The position numbers and the translations under genes are program-made. A DNA stretch of 35,748 nucleotides from an uncultured Flavobacteriales bacterium (lineage in GTDB: Bacteria; Bacteroidota; Bacteroidia; Flavobacteriales_D; Parvicellaceae), in the NCBI GenBank assembly GCA_913030835.1, contig CAJWDP010000032.1, positions 1-35,748 on the forward strand, written 5' to 3'. Of the stretch, positions 8,802 through 15,850 are shown piece after piece. Under the pieces are notes generated by a model. The model did not search any database. It had not been told where the DNA came from and saw only the letters and a list, made by a program, of their open reading frames with translations. Positions within the stretch are counted from its first letter, which is position 1. Each line of letters starts with the position of its first letter.

Positions 8802-9305
8802 TTATATCTTATCGTAGATGCTGATAGAAAAGGGAATTGGGTTGTTCTCGTCTGCAGGGTAACTTTTGACGGAAACAAGATTCCAGTCGGACTCGTCAAA
8901 TTCAGGAAAAAATGTGTCTCCTTCAAATGACTCGTGCACATGGGTCAGATACATGCGATCGATAAGGTTCTCTTTTAGTGCCAGTTCGTAAATCTGCCCA
9001 CCTCCAATAACAAAAGGCTCTTCATCTCCACTTCTTATAGCGTGGTCAATGCCTTCTTTCAAAGAATGAAAAACGATGCAATCTTCAGCCCTGAAATCTG
9101 TGTTACGCGTGATAATCACGTTGGTTCTGTTTGCAAGCGGTCGGTACTTATGGGGAATGGATTCGTAATTTTTACGCCCCATTATTACGTGATGTTCAAG
9201 CGTCGTAGCTTTGAAAAAAGCCATGTCTGCTGGAAGGTGCCAAATCAGGTCATTGTCTTTTCCAATGACCCCGTTTTCTGCTACTGCCGCAATTAAACTA
9301 ACCAT
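8802..9305 (-). CDS. folA: Dihydrofolate reductase
   Basis: NADPH-dependent reduction of dihydrofolate to tetrahydrofolate, replacing the cofactor oxidised by thymidylate synthase. Typical motifs: N-terminal VSLIAAVAENGVIGKDN, the substrate-binding LIWHLPADMAFFK (with the Asp that protonates the pterin), VIMGRKNYESI for NADPH binding, and EPFVIGGGQIYE in the second half. The 167 aa length is normal. It follows thyA by 11 bases and the pair clearly forms an operon, a common pairing because ThyA consumes methylene-THF and releases DHF. Confidence 0.96.
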   Translation of the reverse strand: MVSLIAAVAENGVIGKDNDLIWHLPADMAFFKATTLEHHVIMGRKNYESIPHKYRPLANRTNVIITRNTDFRAEDCIVFHSLKEGIDHAIRSGDEEPFVIGGGQIYELALKENLIDRMYLTHVHESFEGDTFFPEFDESDWNLVSVKSYPADENNPIPFSISIYDKI

Positions 9306-9316
9306 TGATAATTGGA

Positions 9317-10141
9317 CTAAATTGAAACGGCAGCTTTGATGTGCGGGTGCGGATTGTAATCAATCAATTGAAAATCATCGTACCTGAAATCATAGATGGA
9401 TTTCACATCCGGGTTAAGTACCATTTTAGGTAATTTCAATGGCTCTCTTGTAAGCTGTAGTTCAGCTTGATCGATGTGATTGTTGTACAAATGCACATCT
9501 CCAAATGTATGAACAAAATCACCCGGTTGAAGCTCACACACCTGTGCTACCATCATCGTCAGCAGAGCATAGCTGGCGATATTAAATGGAACACCTAGAA
9601 AGGTGTCTGCAGACCTTTGATACAGCTGACAGCTGAGCTTGCCATTGCTGACATAGAACTGAAAGAATGCGTGGCAGGGTGGGAGAGCAGCTTTCCCATT
9701 CGCTACATTTTCCGAAAATGATACAGAAGTGTCTGGAAGAACACTTGGATTCCACGCAGAAATTATGATCCTTCTGCTATTGGGATTGGATTTGATCTGA
9801 TCGATGGCGTTTTGCAGCTGGTCTATACCTTCCGAATTCCAGTTTCTCCATTGGTGGCCATATACAGGGCCAAGGTCACCGTTTTCATCGGCCCACTCAT
9901 CCCAGATCCGAACACCGTTTTCCCTGAGATATTCAGTATTCGTATCCCCCTGGATGAACCAGAGCAGCTCATGAATAATGGATCGCAGGTGTAATTTTTT
10001 GGTCGTAAGCATCGGAAACCCCTCAGAAAGGTCGAATCTCATCTGATGTCCGAATGTACTAATCGTGCCTGTTCCGGTTCTGTCTCCTTTTTGCTCTCCG
10101 TTCTTCAGAACGTGATCCAGTAAATCTAAGTATTGCCTCAT
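9317..10141 (-). CDS. thyA: Thymidylate synthase
   Basis: Methylates dUMP to dTMP with 5,10-methylene-THF. Motifs are complete: the GDRTGTGT loop near the N-terminus, [12 protein letters not shown] with the catalytic cysteine, [20 protein letters not shown], and [12 protein letters not shown] near the C-terminus. The 274 aa length is about ten more than the Escherichia coli enzyme; the extra residues lie just before the catalytic Cys (around [19 protein letters not shown]), an insertion also known in Bacteroidota ThyA. It is first gene of thyA-folA, with a TAnnTTTG element (minus strand, 10163-10170) upstream. Confidence 0.97.
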   Translation of the reverse strand: MRQYLDLLDHVLKNGEQKGDRTGTGTISTFGHQMRFDLSEGFPMLTTKKLHLRSIIHELLWFIQGDTNTEYLRENGVRIWDEWADENGDLGPVYGHQWRNWNSEGIDQLQNAIDQIKSNPNSRRIIISAWNPSVLPDTSVSFSENVANGKAALPPCHAFFQFYVSNGKLSCQLYQRSADTFLGVPFNIASYALLTMMVAQVCELQPGDFVHTFGDVHLYNNHIDQAELQLTREPLKLPKMVLNPDVKSIYDFRYDDFQLIDYNPHPHIKAAVSI

Positions 10142-10162
10142 TGTAACTTAACGTATATGCAT

Positions 10163-10170
10163 CAAAAGTA
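10163..10170 (-). promoter_or_regulatory. thyA-folA promoter -7 element
   Basis: Minus strand reads TACTTTTG, an exact TAnnTTTG match about 21 bases before the thyA ATG. No clear -33 TTTG. The rest of the 117-base gap 10142-10258 shows nothing recognisable. Confidence 0.5.
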
Positions 10171-10258
10171 AGGGTAAAATTTCATCCATTTCTGATAAGG
10201 TGGATAAGTAGTTTGCGAAGTTGAAAAACTAATGGTCCCTTCCGTGCAAAAAAGAAAT

Positions 10259-12091
10259 CTAGATAAGCATGCCTACTACCACCATAGTAAAAAGACAAGC
10301 GATCGTTCCACCGATCAATGCCTTAAAACCAAGTGATGACAACAGGCCTTTTCTGCTAGGAACAAGTGCTCCGATTCCACCGATCTGTATTCCAATAGAA
10401 GCGAAATTAGCGAATCCGCAAAGCATATAGGTAGCCATTATAGTGGAGCGTTCAGAAATCGCGTTTGCATTTTTCATATCACCCAAACTTTTGTAGGCAA
10501 CGAATTCATTCAAAATAGTCTTTGTACCCAATAGTTCACCCAACGACCAAATGTCGGCTGTTTCAACTCCCAATAACCACATAATTGGGCCGCACAAATA
10601 ACCCAAGATCATTTCAAACGAAAGAGATTCATACGGTGTGTGGGTTGCGATCCATCCATTCAGATCTCCGATTGTTCCAGCTTTTCCAAGAATGAAATTG
10701 GCCATAGCCATAAGGGAAAGAAAAACGATCAGCATGGCTCCCACATTTACGGCAAGTCGCAATCCATCTGATGTTCCATTTGAGATGGCCTCAAGAGCAT
10801 TCGTACCTATTTTATCTTTGGAAATACTTAGGTCTTGATTCACTTGTTCGGTTTCAGGCACCAGCATTTTTGCGGCGACGATGGCCGCCGGAGCAGAAAT
10901 AATAGAAGCCGTGAGCAGGTGTTTGGCATAAAACAGCTCTTGCGCAGGATCTCCGTTACCCAGGAATCCAATGTAAGCAGCCAGAACTCCGCCGGCAATT
11001 GTTGCCATTCCTCCGGTCATCAGACACATGATCTCTGATTTGGTCATCCCAAGAAGGTAGGGGCGAACAAGCAGGGGCGATTCCGTTTGACCCAAAAAAA
11101 CATTGCCCGCGGCAGCAAGACTCTCTGCCCCCGAAAGTTTCATGAATTTTTTCATGATCCAGGCGAATGCATAAACAATTTTTTGAAGAATGCCCCAATA
11201 ATAAAAGAGACTCATCAATGCAGAAAAGAAAATAATGGTAGGTAGTATGACCACTGCGAATGTCATTAATGGAGATTGCACTTCCTGGGGGTCGGTACCG
11301 AATTGACCAAACACAAAGTTGATTCCGACTCGGGCAAAATCAATGACATTGGTGAAAAAGCTGGCGATGTTCTCAAATACAAGGTCCACATAAGGTACTT
11401 TGAGCACTAGTACCGCTATAATCAGCTGCAATACGATTCCTTTGATAACCAGATTCCAGTTGATGGCTTTTCGGTTAGAGGAAAAGAGAAATGCCATAAA
11501 CAAAAGAAAAGCCAATCCAATGATACCTCTTGAAATGGTGGTGAAGGAGATGAAGGAAGTTGCGGGTGGTGTTTGATACGAAAAATGATAGATGGCTTGA
11601 TCATCTTCACTCTGAAGCTGCATGAACGTATCCTGTAGTCGAACAATTCGGAAAGGGCGAATTAATCCGTGGGTATTGAAATTACCTTGGTTATCAAAAT
11701 GACCAACCTTCGTACCGTCTTCATCAAACAAGCTAACCGATTGATCCCCATCTCTTCCGAAATGGGTAATCATACTGTCCGTAGGAAAGTATTGGGGCAT
11801 TTGCTCAACGATCAGAACAGAGTCTCCTTGAATTTCCCAGGAGCCAAAAATGGTGTCTTCCGGCGATAATGAAATCTGGAAGTAGTTCTGACCGATACTT
11901 GCGTTCGAGGAAAACATCCACATCAACTGTTGTCCTTGTTCACCTAAATTGGTTCGGCCACCGGTACCCGATTCGTACACTTCCAGCTGCCAGTTTCTTT
12001 GAATTTTATCTGCAGAGGTTGGTTCCTTCACGCAGGAAAACAATCCAACGGCAAGTACTCCGATCAGTATATATTTATACAGTCGAATCAT
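10259..12091 (-). CDS. CNT-family nucleoside transporter with N-terminal lipoprotein-like domain
   Basis: The C-terminal two thirds (about residues 185-610) is a concentrative nucleoside transporter (NupC/CNT): many membrane helices, the GQTESPLLV and TGGMATIAGGVLAAYIG segments, TKTILNEFVAYKSLG, and the closing FANFASIGIQIGGIGALVPSR. It should import nucleosides with Na+ or H+. Residues 1-180 are unusual: a signal-like helix with lipobox LFSC (C20), then a hydrophilic, beta-rich domain of about 155 residues (WQLEVYESG, SWEIQGDSVLI) reminiscent of lipocalin-like periplasmic modules. The ATG overlaps the stop of the preceding BFN gene by one base (TAATG), so the two are probably co-translated. 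Substrate class is solid; lipid modification and the role of the extra domain are inference. Confidence 0.9.
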   Translation of the reverse strand: MIRLYKYILIGVLAVGLFSCVKEPTSADKIQRNWQLEVYESGTGGRTNLGEQGQQLMWMFSSNASIGQNYFQISLSPEDTIFGSWEIQGDSVLIVEQMPQYFPTDSMITHFGRDGDQSVSLFDEDGTKVGHFDNQGNFNTHGLIRPFRIVRLQDTFMQLQSEDDQAIYHFSYQTPPATSFISFTTISRGIIGLAFLLFMAFLFSSNRKAINWNLVIKGIVLQLIIAVLVLKVPYVDLVFENIASFFTNVIDFARVGINFVFGQFGTDPQEVQSPLMTFAVVILPTIIFFSALMSLFYYWGILQKIVYAFAWIMKKFMKLSGAESLAAAGNVFLGQTESPLLVRPYLLGMTKSEIMCLMTGGMATIAGGVLAAYIGFLGNGDPAQELFYAKHLLTASIISAPAAIVAAKMLVPETEQVNQDLSISKDKIGTNALEAISNGTSDGLRLAVNVGAMLIVFLSLMAMANFILGKAGTIGDLNGWIATHTPYESLSFEMILGYLCGPIMWLLGVETADIWSLGELLGTKTILNEFVAYKSLGDMKNANAISERSTIMATYMLCGFANFASIGIQIGGIGALVPSRKGLLSSLGFKALIGGTIACLFTMVVVGMLI

Positions 12092-12684
12092 TAGTTGGAT
12101 TTCCTTCTGTCGATCTCGTCTCGGATTCTGGAAGCACTTTCGTAGTCCTCGTTGGCAATTGCTTCGTTGAGTTTGGTTTCAAGCTCTTCTAAGCTTATGG
12201 ATTCCAATGGTTCGTTCTGGATTGATGTAAGCTCTTCAATGTTCAGGTCCTCCATTTCTTCTGAAATTCCTTGATCTTCGAGAATAATGCCCGCTGAGCT
12301 GAGAATAAATTCGTAGGTAAAAATAGGACAATTGAATCGAACGGCAAGTGCAATTGCATCAGACGTACGAGAGTCAATTTCTACTGTTTTACCATTGTGG
12401 ATACAAACGATTTTCGCATAAAAGATTCCCTCTACCAAATTGTAGATCAATACTTCTGTAATTTCTATGCTGAATTCTTGCGCAAAGCTTTTAAAAAGAT
12501 CATGGGTCAAAGGCCTGCTTGGAGCCATACTTTCCAATTCAATGGCAATAGCTTGCGCCTCAAAACCACCTATTATTATTGGGAGTCTTCTTCGGCCATC
12601 CGCCTCGGCGAGAACCAACGCATATGCGCCTGACTGTGTCTGACTGTAAGATAACCCTACAATATCCAACTGAATCTTTTCCAT
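12091..12684 (-). CDS. Bifunctional-nuclease (BFN/DUF151) family protein with UVR motif
   Basis: Residues 1-130 match the BFN/DUF151 fold: LAEADGRRRLPIIIGGFEAQAIAIEL, RPLTHDLFKSF, and DSRTSDAIALAVRFNCPIF. Residues about 160-195 form a UvrB/UvrC-type helical hairpin (LNEAIANEDYESASRIRDEIDRR), a protein-interaction motif. The architecture is the usual one in Bacteroidota. Plant members were reported as bifunctional nucleases; the bacterial role is uncertain. It is cotranscribed with the nucleoside transporter (one-base overlap), so a link to nucleotide supply or turnover is possible but unproven. Upstream, 13 bases before the ATG, is a perfect 10-bp hairpin. Confidence 0.9.
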   Translation of the reverse strand: MEKIQLDIVGLSYSQTQSGAYALVLAEADGRRRLPIIIGGFEAQAIAIELESMAPSRPLTHDLFKSFAQEFSIEITEVLIYNLVEGIFYAKIVCIHNGKTVEIDSRTSDAIALAVRFNCPIFTYEFILSSAGIILEDQGISEEMEDLNIEELTSIQNEPLESISLEELETKLNEAIANEDYESASRIRDEIDRRKSN

Positions 12685-12697
12685 CAGAATTAAACAA

Positions 12698-12722
12698 GTT
12701 GGGAAGCACTAGGCTTCCCAAC
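12698..12722 (-). terminator. Perfect 10-bp hairpin between etfA and the BFN gene
   Basis: Arms GTTGGGAAGC (12698-12707) and GCTTCCCAAC (12713-12722) with a 5-base loop. On the minus strand it is followed by TTGTTTAATT, a broken T-run, 53 bases after the etfA stop. Best read as the etfBA terminator. It could instead sit in the BFN 5' leader, since it ends 13 bases before that start codon. Confidence 0.55.
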
Positions 12723-12775
12723 GAATCTCTACGAAAATAACATTAAATTAATGAACCTCAAAAGAGGAGGAGCAT

Positions 12776-13729
12776 TTAATTGTTAGATTCCTTGAACTTT
12801 TTAATGGCCTCCGTTAATCTGGGAAGAACCTCAAAGGCATCTCCAATGACACCATAATCTGCTGCCTTGAAAAACGGTGCTTCAGCATCCGTGTTGATTA
12901 CAACGATCGTTTTGGACCCGTTAACACCAGCCAAATGCTGTATTGCCCCAGATATTCCCGATGCGATATACAGATTGGGCCGTATTGCAATTCCCGTCTG
13001 ACCAACGTGCTCGTGGTGAGGTCTCCAGCCGATGTCTGCTACCGGTCTTGAACAAGCTGTAGTCGCACCCAACGTTTTTGCCAGATCTTCCACTATGCCC
13101 CAATTCTCAGGTCCTTTGAGGCCTCTTCCCGCGGAAACAACCAGCTCCGCTTCCGGCAATGGCGCCACATCTCCTTCTTGAAGCTTCCTTTCCTTTACAG
13201 TTATTCTGTTGTCGCCTAAATCCAAGTTAAGCTCTTCTACCGGAGCATTACCACCGTCTTTTGTGGCGGCTAGTGAGTTTGGCGTGTAAGAGATCACTTT
13301 AATTGCCGAATTCACCGCAACGTGTGCAAAGGCTTTACCCGAAAAAACATTGGTTTTTACTACAAATCCATTGGATGTATCCGGAACATCTACGGCACTT
13401 GATACATGTCCTGCACCCAATTTCGCCGCAATTCTCGGTCCGATCGATTTTCCTGTTTGGTCCTGAGCCAATACAACTACGTCAGCCCCTAAGGATTCTG
13501 CGGTTTTCGCAACAAGCTGGGTTAGCTGATCACCATTTCCTTCTGTAATGCCTCTGTGCACAAGCACCTTGCTCGCACCATATGTTCCCGCCCCTGCTAA
13601 CGCATCGGAGCTAAGATCTCCAAAAGTAACGACCGTAGTTTCCCCGATCCTTTTTCCATATGAAACTGCTTCCAGTCCTGCTTTGACCAGATTGCCGTTT
13701 TTTGATTCTACAAATACTACTACTGTCAT
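12776..13729 (-). CDS. etfA: Electron transfer flavoprotein alpha subunit
   Basis: FAD-binding subunit of the ETF heterodimer that accepts electrons from acyl-CoA and other dehydrogenases and passes them to ETF:quinone oxidoreductase. The N-terminal domain (about 1-190) is of the ETF/adenine-nucleotide fold; the C-terminal FAD domain shows SAGRGLKGPENW, the VGQTGIAIRPNLYIASGISG segment that contacts FAD, and INTDAEAPFFKAADYGVIGD, all canonical. The 317 aa length is normal. It starts three bases after the etfB stop, a tight two-gene operon. Confidence 0.96.
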   Translation of the reverse strand: MTVVVFVESKNGNLVKAGLEAVSYGKRIGETTVVTFGDLSSDALAGAGTYGASKVLVHRGITEGNGDQLTQLVAKTAESLGADVVVLAQDQTGKSIGPRIAAKLGAGHVSSAVDVPDTSNGFVVKTNVFSGKAFAHVAVNSAIKVISYTPNSLAATKDGGNAPVEELNLDLGDNRITVKERKLQEGDVAPLPEAELVVSAGRGLKGPENWGIVEDLAKTLGATTACSRPVADIGWRPHHEHVGQTGIAIRPNLYIASGISGAIQHLAGVNGSKTIVVINTDAEAPFFKAADYGVIGDAFEVLPRLTEAIKKFKESNN

Positions 13730-13732
13730 GAT

Positions 13733-14473
13733 CTAAATAACTTTTGCTTCTGTGTGTAATAAGTTGACTAACTCATCCATATTCTCAGGATCGATATACT
13801 TGCAAGCGGCCTTTTCATCCGGCTTGGAATAGGCTACCACTGATGTGAGGTCGTCACAATCAACCGGCTGAACGACATTCAATGGTTTAGTACGAGCAGC
13901 CATAATGCCCCTCATGTTCGGAATCCGTTGTTCTGCCATCCCTTTAGCCGCAGAAAGTACGAATGGCGTACCTACTTCAACAACCTCTATGCCTCCTGAC
14001 ACATCTCTCTCCAGTGTTGCTACATTACCTGCAACTTCGAGTTTAGTGGCCAACGAAACAAACGGTTGTCCGAGCAGCTCTGCTACCATCGCACCCACCT
14101 GAGCACCATTGTAGTTAATGGTCTCTTTTCCGGTTAATACAATGTCATATTCATTGGCTTTTGCATATTCTGCAATTTGTTTTGCCACGTAAAAGGAGTC
14201 TTTCGGATCTGCATCAATTCGAACCGCATCCGTTGCTCCTATTGCAAGCGCCTTTCTGATCGTAGGATCATCCGCTGCAGTACCAACGGTTATGGTGGTT
14301 ACGGTTCCGCCGCTGGTTTCTGTTAATTCAAGGGCCCTTACCAATGCGTACCATTCATCGTATGGATTTACGATGAACTGTACACCGTTTTCATCAAATT
14401 TTGTATCTCCATCAGTGAAGGCAATTTTTGCGGTGGTATCCGGAGCCTTACTGATACAAACTAATAATTTCAT
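13733..14473 (-). CDS. etfB: Electron transfer flavoprotein beta subunit
   Basis: AMP-binding partner of EtfA. Features: N-terminal MKLLVCISKAPDT, INPYDE-type motif (here VNPYDEWYALVRALEL), IVLTGKETINYNGAQVGAMVAELLG near the middle, and the signature-like VEVGTPFVLSAAKGMAEQRIPNMRGIMAARTKP region. At 246 aa the length is normal. It is first gene of etfB-etfA, divergent from pdhB, with a TAnnTTTG element on the minus strand at 14538-14545. Its likely metabolic partners (acyl-CoA dehydrogenase, ETF-QO) are not in the window. Confidence 0.96.
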   Translation of the reverse strand: MKLLVCISKAPDTTAKIAFTDGDTKFDENGVQFIVNPYDEWYALVRALELTETSGGTVTTITVGTAADDPTIRKALAIGATDAVRIDADPKDSFYVAKQIAEYAKANEYDIVLTGKETINYNGAQVGAMVAELLGQPFVSLATKLEVAGNVATLERDVSGGIEVVEVGTPFVLSAAKGMAEQRIPNMRGIMAARTKPLNVVQPVDCDDLTSVVAYSKPDEKAACKYIDPENMDELVNLLHTEAKVI

Positions 14474-14537
14474 ATATGAGTTTTAATATTAGATAACATT
14501 CAGCCGAGTGCTTTTTTGGGCTGTGTTTTTACGGCAA

Positions 14538-14545
14538 CAAAACTA
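14538..14545 (-). promoter_or_regulatory. etfBA promoter -7 element
   Basis: Minus strand TAGTTTTG fits TAnnTTTG, 64 bases before the etfB ATG. A TTG lies 15 bases further upstream (14561-14563), closer than the usual spacing of about 20. Confidence 0.5.
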
Positions 14546-14586
14546 AAAAAAAAGCGGTTACAAGTGAGTTTTTTGGACACTAAATG

Positions 14587-14600
14587 TTATGCATGCATAA
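14587..14600. promoter_or_regulatory. Perfect 14-bp palindrome between etfB and pdhB
   Basis: TTATGCATGCATAA reads the same on both strands. It lies in the 245-base divergent gap, upstream of both predicted -7 elements (14538-14545 minus, 14660-14667 plus), where a dimeric regulator could act on both units. No regulator is identified. The rest of the gap is AT-rich and also holds the inverted repeats noted at 14629-14660 and 14683-14702. Confidence 0.35.
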
Positions 14601-14628
14601 TAAATTAGCGAAAAATATGCTAAAGGCG

Positions 14629-14660
14629 AATAAAACCACCGATTTGGATGTAGTTTTATT
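14629..14660. repeat. Inverted repeat AATAAAAC/GTTTTATT at the pdhB promoter
   Basis: Eight-base perfect arms (14629-14636 and 14653-14660) separated by 16 bases. The right arm ends on the first base of the pdhB -7 element, a position suited to an operator. AT-richness raises the chance of coincidence. Confidence 0.3.
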
Positions 14661-14667
14661 ATTTTTG
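14660..14667 (+). promoter_or_regulatory. pdhB promoter -7 element
   Basis: TATTTTTG, an exact TAnnTTTG match, 51 bases before the pdhB ATG. A TTTG at 14643-14646 is only 13 bases upstream, too close for a standard -33. Confidence 0.5.
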
Positions 14668-14682
14668 CTCAGCAAATAAAAA

Positions 14683-14702
14683 AGATTGATTTTTTTCAAT
14701 CT
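14683..14702 (+). repeat. Hairpin in pdhB leader
   Basis: AGATTGA and TCAATCT form a 7-bp stem around six T's, 16 bases before the pdhB ATG and downstream of the predicted promoter, so it would lie in the mRNA leader. It lacks a following T-run, so it is not a terminator. Any effect on translation is conjecture. Confidence 0.3.
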
Positions 14703-14718
14703 GATTCAATGATAAAGT

Positions 14719-15696
14719 ATGAGAGAGATTCAGTTCAGACAAGCCCTAAACGAGGCCATGAATGAAGAGATGAGGAGAGATGAAAATGTCTTCCTTATGG
14801 GCGAAGAGGTAGCAGAGTACAATGGGGCCTATAAAGTATCGCAAGGAATGCTAGATGAATTCGGCCCTGATCGTGTTATCGATACACCTATAGCCGAGTT
14901 GGGTTTTGCAGGTATTGGTGTTGGCGCGGCAATGAATGGCTTGCGGCCGATCATTGAATTCATGACCTGGAATTTTGCAATTCTGGCAGCTGATCAGATC
15001 ATAAATAGTGCGGCGAAAATGTTACAGATGAGCGGTGGTCAATACAATGTGCCAATCGTGTTTCGCGGTGGGAATGGCTCAGCCGGACAGCTTGCGGCAA
15101 CTCACTCACAGAGCTTTGAGGCGTTTTATGCCAACATTCCGGGGCTGAAGGTGGTTTCTCCTTCTACGCCTTATGATGCAAAAGGCTTGTTGAAATCCTC
15201 CATACGCGATGATGATCCGATCGTGTTTTTAGAATCGGAGAGAATGTATGGAGACAAAGGAGAAGTTCCTGAGGGAGAATATTTGCTTCCTATAGGATTG
15301 GCGGATGTGAAGCGAAAAGGTTCTGATGTTACGATCGTATCTTTCAATAAAATGATGAAAGAGGCTCTAGGTGCTGCGGCTGCATTGGAAAAAGAAGGCG
15401 TTTCTGCTGAGGTAATTGATCTGAGAACAATTCGACCTTTGGACCACGATACTATTGTTGAATCGGTTAAAAAAACAGGCAGAATTGTAGTGGTTGAAGA
15501 AACCTGGCCATTTTGTGGTGTTGCTTCTGAAATAACCTACAATGTTCAGAAATATGCATTCGATTATTTAGATGCCCCCGTAAAGCGTGTTTCTCAAGCC
15601 GACACTCCTTTGGCTTTTGCCAAACCATTGATCGAGGCAAGTCTTCCGAATGTGTCCAGAGTTGTAGAGGCCTGTAAAGCGGTTCTTTATAAATAG
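14719..15696 (+). CDS. pdhB: Pyruvate dehydrogenase E1 component, beta subunit
   Basis: Thiamine-diphosphate-dependent decarboxylase subunit of the pyruvate dehydrogenase complex. Typical features: LNEAMNEEMRRDENVFLMGEEV with the Glu that activates TPP, DTPIAELGFAGIGVGAAMNGLRPIIEFM, RGGNGSAGQLAATHSQSFEA, PGLKVVSPSTPYDAKGLL, and the C-terminal transketolase-like domain with DLRTIRPLDHDTIVESVKKTGRIVVVEE. The 325 aa length matches family norms. E1 alpha and E2 are not adjacent, which is common in Bacteroidota. A branched-chain 2-oxoacid E1 beta is the main alternative, less likely because the sequence best resembles PdhB. Confidence 0.92.
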   Translation: MREIQFRQALNEAMNEEMRRDENVFLMGEEVAEYNGAYKVSQGMLDEFGPDRVIDTPIAELGFAGIGVGAAMNGLRPIIEFMTWNFAILAADQIINSAAKMLQMSGGQYNVPIVFRGGNGSAGQLAATHSQSFEAFYANIPGLKVVSPSTPYDAKGLLKSSIRDDDPIVFLESERMYGDKGEVPEGEYLLPIGLADVKRKGSDVTIVSFNKMMKEALGAAAALEKEGVSAEVIDLRTIRPLDHDTIVESVKKTGRIVVVEETWPFCGVASEITYNVQKYAFDYLDAPVKRVSQADTPLAFAKPLIEASLPNVSRVVEACKAVLYK

Positions 15697-15791
15697 AGAC
15701 TTTTCAATTTAAAAATTGAGTATCATCAAGGGTTAAACTGTCCTTAAAAGGTTGGGCTTGAATAAACTTCCAATGACCTTCATTGAGATAA

Positions 15792-15823
15792 TTTGTTTTA
15801 TCAATAGGAAACATCTACTTTTG
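15792..15823 (+). promoter_or_regulatory. hppA promoter (TTTG-N20-TACTTTTG)
   Basis: TTTG at 15792-15795 and TACTTTTG at 15816-15823 with 20 bases between fit the Bacteroidota -33/-7 arrangement. The -7 element ends 27 bases before the ATG. The best-formed promoter in the window together with that of tRNA-Gly. Confidence 0.65.
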
Positions 15824-15850
15824 CCCACCTAAAAATTTAAGAACATCTAA

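Noticed and set aside
15705-15720. Inverted repeat TCAATTTAAAAATTGA after pdhB as terminator
   Set aside because: AT-only stem with a two-base loop at best and no T-run.
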